From: Nicotiana tabacum
Taxonomy: Eukaryota; Streptophyta; Magnoliopsida; Solanales; Solanaceae
NCBI RefSeq assembly: GCF_000715075.1
Contig: NC_134096.1
Span: forward strand, 122,146,643-122,210,642
DNA length: 64,000 nt
Direction of reading: 5' to 3'
Below, in pieces: positions 10,858-23,200 of the stretch. The notes under the pieces are model-generated. The model had not been told where the DNA came from. It was given only the letters and a program-made list of their open reading frames with translations, and ran no database searches. Within the stretch, counting starts at the first letter, position 1, and the number at the start of each line of letters is the position of its first letter. The position numbers and the translations under genes were made by a program.

Positions 10858-12884
10858 CATATCAAACCCTCCCCTTTAAACTAACCCAAACCCCAACCCT
10901 AATCCCGTTCTCCCCCGTCCGCCACCCTAATATCCCTCACCTCCCTTCTCCCACCTAAGAACCCTAGCCCCCCCCTAAATCCTCTCATACTCTCGTCTAA
11001 TATGGGATTCTATGGCTACTACTTGCCATATTTGACCTCCTCCGAGTATTGGTTACTCTCCTATACTGCTTGCCTAAACATGGCAAGTAGGTCTCCACAA
11101 GATCGAACCAAAATAGGTTCAAATCACTGATCTTTATGCTATTCTGTCTATGTTCATCCTTTGTTCTATTGCGAGTACGAATATTTGTGCATTTTTTGTT
11201 TATTCTTAGTTACCCTAAAACTAGGGTTTACAGATCTCTTCAAATCGAACCAAAATTGGTTTGATTCTCTGATTTTGAGTATTATTTTTGTCCTATGCTA
11301 CCATTTCTGTGTATGTTCCGTTGATATTTATTTTTCCTAAACAAAAACTAGGATTTACCGGCTTATTCTCCTAATTAGATTTTAAATTGATTTATGTGTT
11401 CTTCTTTCCTTTAATGGTCTGGTTATTTGTATTTCCTTACTTATGTGCTGATTTTTACCACTATATAAACCCATTCCCTTTCCCCTTTTTGGACGGACGA
11501 AAAGTTAGTAAAAAACTCTCACTAAAAATTGAGGTTTCTACTATGTATTTGTTTATTATTCTGTTCTGTTTGGCTTTTGGCCGGCTGAAATCCAAGGCCA
11601 TCTGATTTCTACTTTTCTGACCATCTCTTGGGTGTGAGCACTACCTTGGATTCTTGAAACCCTTGGGAACTTGACACATTTGAGACTCTGGGTCCTTACT
11701 GCTGTTCTTTTCTTGTTTATTGAACAATCATTGGTTAGGTTCTAAACCCTGCCAATGTTTATTCTCTTATGTTAGCATGTTCTTTGAAACTGCACGAATT
11801 AATGTATTCCCTTGACTCTCTTTATGTGTGATTCTTCCTATAATTGCTAGCCTAATAATGTCTTTGCACCTAACTTAGTTAATTTAAACGTAATGAAGCA
11901 TGTTTAGTTTGGTGTTATTGATAATTTGAATGTTATGCCTTGATTATATTGTTTAATCCATGTTCTCTGCCTAATTCTGAACTTCTAGTGATTAATTGAT
12001 GTTCTTAGCATGCTTTAACTTGTTTAAGACCTTTAATCGAAGTGTAGTATGCTCCTATGACTATGGTTTCTACTCTATGTATTTTTGCCATGTCCAATTC
12101 TGCACCTCTAACAAACTGTTATCCTTTAAACTAATCCTCCTTGACTGATGCCCTCTATGATATCTAATCTTGTTTGTATTATAGTATTTAATCCTGAGTT
12201 TGGTATAATCTGATCCTTTAAGTTCTACACTGATTGCATTACTTGGTTTTACTAGTCATGCCTTTGCCTGTTAACTTGCAATCCCAGGCTTTTTGTTTCT
12301 TATCATATGTCACCCTGCCCAATGTGTTAGTTTGCTTCTTGAGTTCATTATGTGATTATTTTACAAGTTTGCAAATGTTTTCCAAACCTATTACTCTACT
12401 ACTATTTTCACTGGTTGTTTCTTGTTTAATTCTGGGGTTGGCTGAAAGCCAAAGCCCTTCCCTAAGTCTCCTCTATCAACCTCCCTAGTGTGAGCACTTC
12501 CCTGGGTTCTTGAAGCCCTTGGGAACTCTGACACACTAGGGTCCAAGGTTCTTTGCCACCTTTTTCCTAATTGCTCAACTTTGCCCCCTCTTCTCACCTA
12601 CTGGATAAACCAATTGGTTTGTGTAAATGGCTATACCTCTGGGACTTTTGATGGCTACTGGATGTGCGCTATTTTGTGTGAATGAATATTGTTTCTGGGC
12701 TGTTGTGAAACTGTGTTGAAGGCCTAGGTAGGCTAGGTATACATTGTGCCTGCCTTAGGCCCACTATAGCTATTCTGTAATTTATTTCATTCATTGGGTT
12801 TGTAATAACGTTATAATAACAATTGGGGTGTTAGCAAAATTGGGAAAGGAGGTTTATTTTAATTTTTGCATGAAACAGGTAGAA

Positions 12885-13515
12885 ATCCTGCCTATAGGTG
12901 TTTACTCTGCTCGAACATGTTCTGCTATTGTGTGTGTTAGATAACCTGCCTATGGGTATTTAATTTGTTTAACATATTCCGTTTCTACATGCTAGATGTC
13001 ATGCCTATAGAAAATAAAATGACCAATGTCTCAATGTGCATTACAACATATTCATTAGGTGCTACGACCATAGGGTTCTGTTAATTTATGATCTACCAAA
13101 TCTGCATTTTAGAAATCATGTCTATATGGTTTAATTGGTTAATGTGTTGTTGTTATAATTGCTCATTTAGGAAACATGCCTATAGGAGCTAAAATCAGTT
13201 TCAATCGCTAATAGTGGAAATCTTGCTTTAAGTGCTAAAATTGAACTTTCAATATCGTTTCATTGCTTAACTCTGCCGCTATTAGAAAGCATGCCTATAG
13301 GATCAAACTGGGTAATTATGAATATCTCTTGTTATTATCACAACCAATTAGTGCGTAAATCATTTAGATAGCATATCTATAGGTTTAATCGCTTATAACC
13401 TGTAATTAGTAGGCAACTGTGTAGTCATTTAGAAATTATACTTTACATACAAAACTATATGCACGTTCAAAATCTAGGTCACATAGAAACCATGTCTATA
13501 GGACCTAATAGCTTT
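12885..13515. repeat. Degenerate ~60-bp repeat with core AGAAACATGCCTATAGG
   Basis: About ten copies of a core like (A/G)GAAATCATGCCTATAGG recur every 55-75 bp (for example 12881, 12950, 13000, 13110, 13170, 13285, 13370, 13490), separated by AT-rich spacers. The inverted LTR has the matching series at about 45665-46295. Confidence 0.65.
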
Positions 13516-14283
13516 AATTTGCCTCAATCTTGAAATTGTCTAACGTTTAATGTGAAAATTTGTTCGCGTGCATTTGTTGTCTAAGTGTGGAGGCTAACTT
13601 GAGCCCTTAATTGCTTTTACATGAAGTCCAACTTGTTTTGTATGTCGCCTAGTTTTATCATTTCTGAGCAGCCTAAGCTAAGTCTAGAAACCATCCAAAA
13701 TAGAGGTCCAAACGCCTCCTGGGCCATAAGCATGGGACGGGTAGTGCACGCATAGGGCACAGTTTAGAATCAACTAGTGCGCTTTAGGTAAAAACTTAAA
13801 GATAGTAATCGGGTAGCAGGAGATAATAGTCTGTGCCCGCTGAATAATACGAGTAACACCCCATCTCGAGGGAGTTACGAAGTATTATTTATGTTGCACG
13901 TGGTGATCCTTTAGACTAAAAAAACTTAGGACTCCTCATCTTGTCTTTAAACCAATAATCTGTGTTTACTCAAGTACTTTCTAATAATGATTTTTTTAAA
14001 AACTTTTTGTTTTTCTCTCTGACTATTTGACTAATTCATATAATTCAAGTTCGGTCGGGACCCACAATTGTGGACCTCGAAGAGTGCCTAACACCATCTC
14101 TTTGACATAATTTGAGCCCTTACCCGATCTTTGGTGACGCAAACTGGTTAAACCAGAGTTATTTGCAAATAGGTGCCCTAATGCACTTCAAATCCATTAG
14201 GTGGCGACTCTCTTTTTAGCACATTCGTTTAAAAGAGTTGTCACGTATCGAAACCCGATTTTGCGAGAAAGAGGGGAGTGACA

Positions 14284-16052
14284 TTCACCATTTAATTAGT
14301 GTATTGAGATGGAAATTTGGGGAAAATTTTAGAAAACTCAAAGAAACGAATTTTTGAGATTTCGGAGTCAGATTTGAGTGAAACTGGTATGGTTAGACTC
14401 GCAATTGAATGGGTTGTCGGATTTTGTATGTTTCGCCGGATTCCAAGACGTGGGCCCCACAAGCGATATTTGAGTTAATTTCGGATTTTTATTAAAAAAT
14501 GTAATATTTTCTTATGAAATTAATTCCTATAATTTTTGTTGATTGTATCGAATTATTTTGGCTAGATTCGAGCCATTCAGAGTCGGATATTCGTGGAAAA
14601 GGCATTCTTACCGATTGATTGAGCTTGGTTCGAGGTAAGTGACTTGTCTAACCTTGTGTGGGGTGAATTTCCCCTAGGATTCGTATTGATGTGATAATTG
14701 TAATGTGATAAAAGTTGTGTACATGAGGTGACGAGTGTGTACACAGGGCATAAATATGAAAGATTATATTTTTAAATTGTGTAGATCACTATTGCATATT
14801 AATTAAATTATTAAATCTTGTTATATTCTCCATCATTGATCTGATTTATATACTTTAAATTTACTTGACCTTCTCCTGCTAATTGTTTTTACCTGTTTAG
14901 CTGAAACTTGGTTTCTTTTATTCTGTGCATTATTTGAAGGTGGAATTTCTTTAATTTAAATATTATTAATATGAAGTATTTGATATTTTAAATTTGGAAC
15001 TGAGGCAACGTATTCAAATTTTTTAAAATATTATTTTTGCTGAGTTATTTATTCCCGAATATTTTGTGAGATTTTGTACTCATTGTGATTGAGACGTGAG
15101 CTCCCTGTTGTGGAAAGTATTGTTGATGCTGTTTATTTTGGCAAATTAAATTATTTGGGCACTTGAGGTGCAAATTGTGATATATTGTGATATTGATACG
15201 CATGCGGTGGTATAAGGTCCGGGTGTTGAAACGCATGCGGTGAGATAAGGGTGGCTTGATACGCGTGGCTAGTAGGGGAACTACTAGAAGTCATGCGGTG
15301 TGATAAGGGTGGCTAAAATGCGTGATGCTATTTCGGGAAAAATATTTTTCTTTAAAATTAAATGTGATGGCTCCCACGGTGATATAAGGAAATGAGATAT
15401 TGTGATTTTATTTTATGATTTGGCACTACGAGGCGGTACCTCGGGAATGCCCTTGTTGATATTGATTTATGGCCGCGGTTGCCTTTGATTATTGTTGTGA
15501 TTTTCTTAAAGTTGAAAAGAATTCTGTTTTGTTTCCACGAGGTATTATTTGCCATTATTTTGCGTAGTTAATTGGTGACATACTACTTACTTGATTCATT
15601 TCCATTGTTATTTCATTTTTATTATATTGTTAAACATTTCACCTTGTCTTTTATTATTCCAGTAGGGCCTGACCTGACCTCGTCACTACTCTACCGAGGT
15701 TAGGCCTGGCACTTACTGGGTACCGCTGTGGTGTACTCATACTACGCTTCTGCACACCTGTGTACGGAGACTTCGAGGTATATCTGCCAATGTCCGTAGA
15801 CTCCGGAGTCCCCTTCTACCATTATTATGTTGCTTCCTTATTTTTCTCAGACCCTGATATATATAGATACATTAAGGATAAATTCTTAAAAGCTTGTGAC
15901 TTATTTCTACCGGGTTTTGGGAGTTATAATTATGTGAATTTGAAGATTATTTATTTCAGATTTCTATTATTATTCCGTATTGATAGGCTTTCCTAGTCTT
16001 AGAGACTAGGTGCCATCACGATATCCTATGGAGGGAATTTGGGGTCGTGACA
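14284..16052 (+). repeat. E3 5' LTR, 3' part (split LTR)
   Basis: It follows 20803-22566 of the E3 3' LTR, beginning exactly at TTCACCATTTAATTAG and ending GGGTCGTGACA just before the PBS. The first ~1.1 kb of the LTR is missing here and is found inverted at 49310-50360. Inside it are short repeats around ACGCATGCGGTG..ATAAGG (15195-15320). The split point carries the TTCAC target duplication of the Ogre-like insertion. Confidence 0.9.
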
Positions 16053-16055
16053 AGT

Positions 16056-16067
16056 TGGTATCAGAGC
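16056..16067 (+). other. E3 primer binding site, initiator tRNA-Met type
   Basis: TGGTATCAGAGC lies three bases after the LTR end and is complementary to the 3' end of plant initiator tRNA-Met. Confidence 0.9.
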
Positions 16068-16253
16068 TCTAAGTTCATAGGTGTTATGAGTTACAAGCAG
16101 GTTTAGTAGAGTCTCGCGGATCGGTACGAAGACGCCTGTACTTATCTTTGAGAGGCTATAGAACTGTTAGGAAAATATTCACTTCTTTGATTCCTTATCG
16201 TGCGCATTTGTTAAGTTCAAAATTTAAACCATTGTCTTTCTATTCTCTCACAG

Positions 16254-17545
16254 ATGGTGAGGACACGCACAACTAGATCCGATGATCAGACACTCGTACC
16301 CCCTGTTGGAGCCACAAGAGGGCGGGGTCGAGGTAGAGGCCGAGCTAGAGGCCGAGGAAGACCATATGGTGTAGCTAGAGCATCCGAACGAGCTCCTGTA
16401 GAGGAACCACCAGTAGCTCCAGTTAGAGAACAGACACCTGAGACGCGTGTTACCACTCCTGCACTTCAGGAGACTCTTGCCCAATTTTTGAGCATGTTTG
16501 GCACTTTAGCTCAGGCAGGGTTACATCTCAGGCCTGGGGAGGAGCACAGACTCCTGCCTCCCGTACCCCTGATCCAAGGGCCCAAGTTGACCATGCCCCA
16601 GAGGTTATACCAGTGCAACCAGTTGCTCCAGTTTGGCTCGAGGTTAGGGCAGCAGTTTCATAGGGGGAGCAGCTCAGGCTCGAGAGGTACAAAAAGTACC
16701 ACCCTCCCACATTCAATGGTGTAGCTTCAGAGGATGCTCAGGGTTATCTGGAGGAATGTCACCATATCCTTCGTACTATGGGTATTGTGGATTCCAGTAG
16801 GGTTTCTTTCACGGCATTCCAACTTAGAGGAGCAGCCTACTAGTGGTGGCGGGCATATGAGTTGGATAGTCCGACTGAGGCAACTTCACTCACTTGGACT
16901 CAATTTTCAGATATGTTCTTGAGGGAGTATGTTCCTCAGAGCCTTAGAGATGCATGGCGCGCAGAGTTTGAGCAGTTGCGCCAGGGTTTTATGACCGTGT
17001 CGGAATATGCTGTTCGATTCAGTGATTTGGCTAGGCACGCACCAGCCTTGGTTGTTGCCGTTCGAGAGTGGGTCAGCCGATTTATTGAAGGGATCCATCC
17101 TAGTATCAAATTCAGTATGGCCCGAGAACTGGAGATGAACATCATATACCAACAGGTGGTGTCAATTTCTAGGAGATTGGAAGGTATGCAGACTCGGGAG
17201 AGAGAAGAGAGGGAGACTAAGAGACCCCGAGATTCTGGCACATATAATAATTATCGTGCCCCAGATACAACCCGTCATGATAGAGGTTATATGATCCGTC
17301 CTATTCATTCAGCACTTCCGGCTTCCAGTGGTATTCCGACTATTCCCAGAACTCATGTTCCATATTATACACCGCCAGTGTCTTCTGTATCTCCTATATG
17401 GGGTGCCTTCAGCGGGCAGTCTAGTCAATCAGGCCCGAGCCAGTCCCAGTAACTACATCCTCCGAGGGCTTGTTTTGAATGAAGTGACACTCGTCATATA
17501 ATGAGGGATTGCCCTAGATTTTGGAGGGGTGCACCTCCATAGATT
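16254..17545 (+). pseudogene. E3 gag, chromovirus-type, degenerate
   Basis: The start MVRTRTTRSDD leads into an Arg-Gly repeat tract and a Pro-rich segment. After frame changes near 16530-16860 comes the gag core (16862-17452; WTQFSDMFLREYVPQSLRDAWRAEF). The zinc knuckle that should follow reads CFE-stop-SDTRHIMRDC at about 17470-17515: the second Cys codon is now TGA and the frame is interrupted by a stop at 17451. This protein would package element RNA. The ATG at 16254 is about 190 bp downstream of the PBS, a normal leader length. Confidence 0.8.
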
Positions 17546-17590
17546 TCTCAGGCCCCACCTATTCCACAGGGCCCTCAGGCTTCTCAGGCC

Positions 17591-17900
17591 ATGATTACTG
17601 CTCCCGTTGCTACTCCACCTGCACAGCCAGCTAGAGGTGGAGGTTGGACAGATAGAGGTTGCCCTAAAGGGGGAGGCCAGGCCAGATATTATGCCCTTCC
17701 TGCTAGGACAGAGGCCGTTGCATCTGATTCTTTTATCACAAGTATTATTTTGGTATGTCAGAAATATGCATCAGTCGCATTTGATCCAGGCTCCACTTAT
17801 TCTTATGTATCATCTTATTTTGCCCTATATTTGGGCGTATCCCTTGATTCTTTGAGTTCTTCTGTTTATGTATCTACACCCGTGGTGAAACTATTATTGT
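17591..17900 (+). pseudogene. E3 aspartic protease fragment
   Basis: FDPGSTYSYVSS (about 17780-17815) is the protease active-site region of Ty3/gypsy elements (D-x-G-S). The reading ends at about 17900 and runs directly into RNase H sequence, so the protease C-terminus and the whole reverse transcriptase are missing. Confidence 0.75.
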
Positions 17901-17911
17901 TGACCGCGTGT

Positions 17912-19698
17912 ACGGTGTCCATTGTGAGGTCTACACCGATCACCAGAGTCTACAGCATCTGTTTAAACAGAAAGATCTTAATTTGCGGCAGCAAAGATGG
18001 TTGGAGTTGCTTAAGGATTATGATATCATCATTCTCTAACATCCCAGGAAGGCCAATATAGTAGTCGATTCCTTGAGTCGTAAGGCGGAGAGTTTGGGTA
18101 GTTTAGCATACTTACCGGTAGCAGAGAGGCCTTTAGCCTTGGATGTTCAGGCCTTGGCCAACCAGTTTGTCAAGTTGGATATTTCCGAGCCGAGCCGAGT
18201 TTTGGCTTGTGTGGTTTCTCAGTCTTCTCTTTATGATCGTATCAGATAGCGTCAGTACGATGACCCTCATCTGCTTGTCCTTAAGGACACAGTTCAGCAC
18301 GGTGATGCCAAGGAAGTTACTATTGGAGATAATGGTGTATTACGGATGTAGGGCAGGCTATGCTTGCCTACTGTAGATGGTTTGCGTGAGTTGATTCTCC
18401 AAGAGGCTCACAGTTCACGGTACTCTATTCATCTAGGTGCTACAAGGATGTATCAGGACCTGAGACAACACTATTGGTAGAGGCGGATGAAGAAAGACAT
18501 AGTGGAGTATGCAGCTTGGTGTCTCAATTGTCAGCATGTAAATTATGAGCATTAGCAGCCAGGTGGATTGCTTCAGAAGTTAGAAATTCCGGAGTGGAAA
18601 TGGGAGCGGATCACTATGGATTTTGTTGTTGGGCTTCCACGGACTCAGCAAAAGTTTGATGCTGTTTGGGTGATTATGGATAGGCTGACCAAATCAGCTC
18701 ATTTCATTCCTATGATGACTACCTATTCTTCTGAGCAGTTGGCTCAAGTCTATATTTGCGAGATTGTCAGACTTCATGGTGTACCGGTATCTATCATCTC
18801 TGACCGGGGTACACAGTTTACCTCATGTTTTTGGAGGGTTGTACAGCGAGAGTTGGGTACTCGTGTGGAGTTGAGTACAACATTTCACCCTCAGACAGAC
18901 GGGCAAACCGAACGCACTATTCAGATGTTGGAGGATATGCTTCGTACGTGTGTGATATATTTTGGGGGTGCTTGGGATCAGTTCTTACCACTTGCGGAGT
19001 TTGCTTACAACAACAATTATCAGTCAAGCGGGTGAAGCTAGACTATTGGGCCTTATATGGCAGGCGGTACCGGTCTCCAGTGGATTGGTTCGAACCGGGT
19101 GAAGCTAAACTATTAGGTACAGACTTGGTTCAGGATGCCATGGAAAAGGCGACTTCGTACAACCCAATCTAGACAGAAGAGTTATGCGGATCGGAAGGTT
19201 CGTGATGTTGCATTCATAGTTGGTGAGCGGGTCTTGCTCCGGGTTTCACCTATGAAGGGTGTGATGAGGTTTGGGAAGAAGGACAAGTTGAGACCTAGGT
19301 ATATTGGGCCTTTTGAGATTCTTGAGAGAGTTGGAGAGGTGGCTTACAGACTTGCACTACCACCTAGTCTCTCTGCAGTTCATCCGGTATTCCATGTTTC
19401 TACGCTCTGGAAGTATCACGACGATCCGTCTCATGTGTTAGACTTCACTTCAGTTTAGTTGTACAAGGATCTATCTTATGTTGAGGAACCAGTGGTTGTT
19501 TTGGACAGGCAGGTTCGAAAGTTGAGGTCAAAGAACATTTCTTCCGTGAAGGTGCAGTGGAGAGTCCAGCCAGAAGGAGAAGCTACTTGGGAGACTGAGC
19601 GGGAGATGCAGAACAAATATCCATATCTATTTGAGACTCCAGGTATAATTCTAAACATGTTAGAGGACAAACGTTTGTTTAAGAGGGGGAGGATGTAA
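17912..19698 (+). pseudogene. E3 RNase H, integrase and chromodomain-like tail, degenerate
   Basis: RNase H starts in mid-domain with [20 protein letters not shown] and ends near LSRKAE. The integrase has the H2C2 zinc-binding region (about 18400-18540), the core (MDFVVGLPRTQQKFDAVWVI, ISDRGTQFTS, FHPQTDGQTERT; 18568-19035) and a C-terminal part (19135-19458). After a TAG at 19456-19458, a frame to 19698 contains VKVQWRVQPEGEATWETE, which resembles the chromodomain of Del/Tekay-type chromoviruses. Stops at about 18040, 18247, 18348, 18478 and 18553 and a frame break at 19033 disable it. It would have inserted cDNA into chromatin. Confidence 0.85.
19681..19693 (+). other. E3 polypurine tract
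   Basis: AAGAGGGGGAGGA overlaps the end of the chromodomain frame and directly precedes the LTR start TGTAACGAC. Confidence 0.8.
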
Positions 19699-22566
19699 CG
19701 ACTCGGCCAGTCGTTTTAAAAGTTGTAGCCCCGTTTCCCTATTTACTGCTCATTCTGTACTTTATAACTAATATATGACTTGCCGGAGTAATTTGTTTAA
19801 GTCCGGTGAGGTTTTGGAATGAATTGGAACACTTAGTTCCAAGTTTTAAAGCTTAAGTTCAAATAGTGATCAGATGTTGACTTATGTGCAAACGACCCCG
19901 GAATAGAATTTTGATGATTCCAACAACTTCGTATGGTAATTTTGGACTTAGGGGCATGTTCGAAATTTTATTTGGAAGACCATAGTTAAATTAGGCTTGA
20001 AATGTTAAAATAGGAATTTAAGTTTGGAAGTTTGACCGGTGAGTTGACTTTTTGATATCGGGATCGGAATCCAGTTTTGAAAATTTTTATAGCTCTGTTA
20101 TGTCATTTATGAGTTGTGTGTAAAATTTGAGGTCAATCGGACTTGATTTGATTGGTTTCGACATCGAATGTAGAAGTTAAAAATTCTTAAGTTCCTTAAT
20201 CTTGAATTGGGATATAATTCGTGATTTTAGCGTCGTTTTATGTGATTTGAGGTTTCAAATAAGTTTGTATGATATTTTAGGACTTGTTGGTGTATTTTGT
20301 TGAGGTCCCGAGGGCCTCGGTGAGTTTCGGATGGTTAATGGATCAAAAGTTGGACTTAAACAGCTGCTGCAATTTTTATTCTGCTGGAAATTCGGGGGGT
20401 AGAAATCGAAGCCATGATCGAGGCCGATGATCGAATGTCAGGGTCGAGGACCATGATCGAAGCCAGGGTCGATGCTCAGGATCGAGGGCCATGATCGAAG
20501 GCCAGGATCGAAGGCCAGGATCGAGGGCCAAGATCGAAGCCATGATCGATGCCTAGGATCGAAGGTCAGGATCACGACCCATGATCGAGGGCCATGATCG
20601 AAGCCTTGATCGATAGCTAGGATCGAGGCAGAACCGAGGGCTTCCTGGACAGAATTATAAAACAGTGGACTTCGTCCCCTTTGCCATTTTTGACGAATTG
20701 GAGCTTGAGGAGAGGTGATTTTTGATAGATTTTCAAGAAATGAATATTTGGGTAAGTGATTCTAACTCGTATTTGGTCAATATACACGAATATATCATTG
20801 TTTTCACCATTTAATTAGTTTATTAAGATGGAAATTTGAGGAAAATTTTAGAAATCTCAAAGAAACGAATTTTTGAGATTTCGGTGTTGATTCGGAGTCT
20901 GATTTGAGTGAAACTGATATGGTTGGACTCGTAATTGAATGAATTGTTAGATTTTGTGAGTTGTGCCGGATTCCGAGAAGTGGGCCCCATGGGCGATTTT
21001 TGTGAAACTGGTATGGTGTGTTTATTGAAAAATATAGTATTTTCTTATGAAATTGATTCCTATAATTTTTGTTGAATGTATCAAATTATTTTGGCTAGAT
21101 TTGAGCCATTCAGAGTCGGATATTCGTGGAAAAGGCATTCTTACCGATTGATTGAGCTTGGTTCGAGGTAAGTGACTTGTCTAACCTTGTGTGGGGGAAA
21201 TTTTTCCTAGGATTGGTATTGATGTGATAATTGTAATCTGATGAAAGTCATGTACACGAGGTGACGAGTGTGTACATGGGCTAAATGTGAAAGATTATGT
21301 TTTAAATTGTGTCGATCACTATTGCATATTAATTAAATTATTAAATCTTATTATATTCTCCATCATTGATTTGATTTATATAATTTAAATTTGCTTGACC
21401 TTCTCCTGTTAATTGTTTTTACCTATTTAGCTGAAACTTGATTTCTTTTATTTTGTGCATTATTTAAAGGTGGAATTTTTTAAATTTAAATATTATTTTT
21501 TCTGAGTTATTTATTCCCGAATACTTTATGAGATTTTGTACTCATTGTGATTGAGTTGTGAGCTCCCTGTTGTAGAAAGTATTATTGATGTTGTTTATTT
21601 TGGCAAATTGAATTATTTGGGCACTTGAGGTGCAAATTATGATATATTGTGATATTGATACGCATGCGGTGGTATAAGGTTTGGGTGTTAAAACGCATGC
21701 GGTGAGATAAGAGTGGCTTGATATGTGTGGCTAGTAGGGGAACTACTAGAAGTCATGCGGTGTGATAAGGGTGGCTAAAACGCGGGATGCTATTTCGGAA
21801 AAAATATTTTTCTTTAAAATTAAATATGAAGGCTCCCGCGGTGATATAAGAAAATGAGATATTGTGAATTTATTTATGATTTGGGACTACGAGACGGTAC
21901 CTCGGGAGTGCCCTTGTTGATATTGATTTATGGCCGCAGTTGCCTTTGATTATTGTTGTGATTTTCTTAAAGTTTGAAAAGAATTCTGTTTTGTTTCCAC
22001 GAGGTATTATTTTCCATTATTTTGCGTAGTTAATTGGTGACATACTACTTACTTGATTCATTTCCATTGTTATTTTATTTTTATTATATTGTTAAATATT
22101 TCACCTTGTCTTTTATTTTTTCAGTAGGACCTGACCTGACCTCGTCACTACTCTACCGAGGTTAGGCTTGGCACTTATTGGGTACCGCTGTGGTGTACTC
22201 ATACTACGCTTCTGCATATTCTTTTGTGCAGATCCAGGTACATCCTACCAGTCTAGACATCAGTGAGCTACCTGTGTACGGAGACTTCGAGGTATATCTG
22301 CCAGCGTCCGCAGACTCCGGAATCCCCTTCTATCATTATTATATTGCCTCCTTATTTTTCTTAGACCCTGATATATATAGATACATTAAGGATAAATTCT
22401 TAGAAGCTTGTGACTTATTTTTACCGGGTTTTGGGAGTTGTAATTATGTGAATTTGAAGATTATTTATTTATGATTTCTATTGTTATTACGCATTGATAG
22501 GCTTACCTAGTCTTAGAGACTAGGTGCCATCACGACATCCTACGGAGGGAATTTGGGGTCGTGACA
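19694..22566 (+). repeat. E3 3' LTR (2.87 kb, complete)
   Basis: It starts TGTAACGACTCGG and ends GGGTCGTGACA. It aligns to two pieces of the 5' LTR: its first 1.11 kb to the inverted 49310-50360, the rest to 14284-16052. The base following it begins GATTC, close to GCTTC on the outside of the other end, an approximate 5-bp target duplication. Confidence 0.9.
20410..20640. repeat. GATCGA short-period tandem repeat in E3 LTR
   Basis: About 18 copies of a 12-17-bp unit related to CCATGATCGAGG / GGCCAGGATCGAA. Each contains GATCG or GGTCG. The inverted LTR piece has the same array at about 49480-49650, shorter and with different copy order. Confidence 0.85.
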
Positions 22567-22837
22567 GATTCTCTCTCAAGTCATTGGGGCTATGTATTGG
22601 CTAGTATATATCATTATTTTGGTCCAAATGAGAACCTTTAGGTGTACACTCAGGCGCGCGCTTGAAGCTGAGTGGGAGAAAAAGGATGTTGGAGCTAAAA
22701 TTAAGAAATCATGGCTTCTAAAGACATGTCCTAAGCCTCGATTTTATCAACATTCTCCTATAGACAAGTTAGCTAAGACTTTGGCTAATAGTGTTGTAAA
22801 TTCTCATCACCAGCGTAATAAGGACAATGACATGTAA
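22567..22837 (+). pseudogene. Unidentified coding-like fragment, right half of a piece split by E3
   Basis: If E3 and one copy of its 5-bp duplication are removed, the minus-strand frame ending at 50366 continues here without a stop through LSSHWGYVLASIYHYFGPNE to a TAG at about 22639. A second frame (22592-22837; RRALEAEWEKKDVGAKIKKS) overlaps and may be the continuation after a frameshift. I do not recognise the protein. It lies between the PBS and gag of copia E4, where such coding sequence is not expected. Confidence 0.45.
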
Positions 22838-23200
22838 ATGCAGATAAATATTTATAAATTCTTTCATGAAAAAATGTTTTGTCTATTCTATTATATTTTC
22901 TGCTCATTGGTATGTATAACAGGCTGTTGTAAGAGGATGAGACTTAAAGAATATATGTGATCTTAGTCACAAATATGATTTGATACACACTAAGAAGTAA
23001 TTTTCACTTTTGATTAAACGTTCGGTAATGTAGATGATGATTGGAAACTATGTGACCTTTCGATTCTATACTAGATGTGAAGTCATTATGGGAATTGATT
23101 TGCTTGAGTGTGTATATAACGTGCATAATTGATGAGTGATACTTGCATGATTGTCTCTTATAAGTATAATAGACTATGACTTCAAAATATATAATTGATG
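22838..23200 (+). other. E4 leader-like DNA, no gene seen
   Basis: AT-rich and without a coding frame. It sits between the unidentified fragment and the first gag-like reading. Confidence 0.4.

Larger units (their letters stand above)
10201..14283 (+). repeat. 3' LTR of Ogre-like element (about 4.1 kb)
   Basis: It begins TGTTGATACCC after the polypurine tract and ends GGGGAGTGACA. An inverted counterpart of 4.4 kb lies at 44889-49309. It is followed by TTCAC (14284-14288), which is also found outside the other LTR (minus strand, 49314-49310), so the two are LTRs of one insertion. A block of about 130 bp containing GTGTGAGCACT and CCCTTGGGAAC occurs twice inside (about 11570-11700 and 12425-12560). 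No convincing gene is present. Confidence 0.9.
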
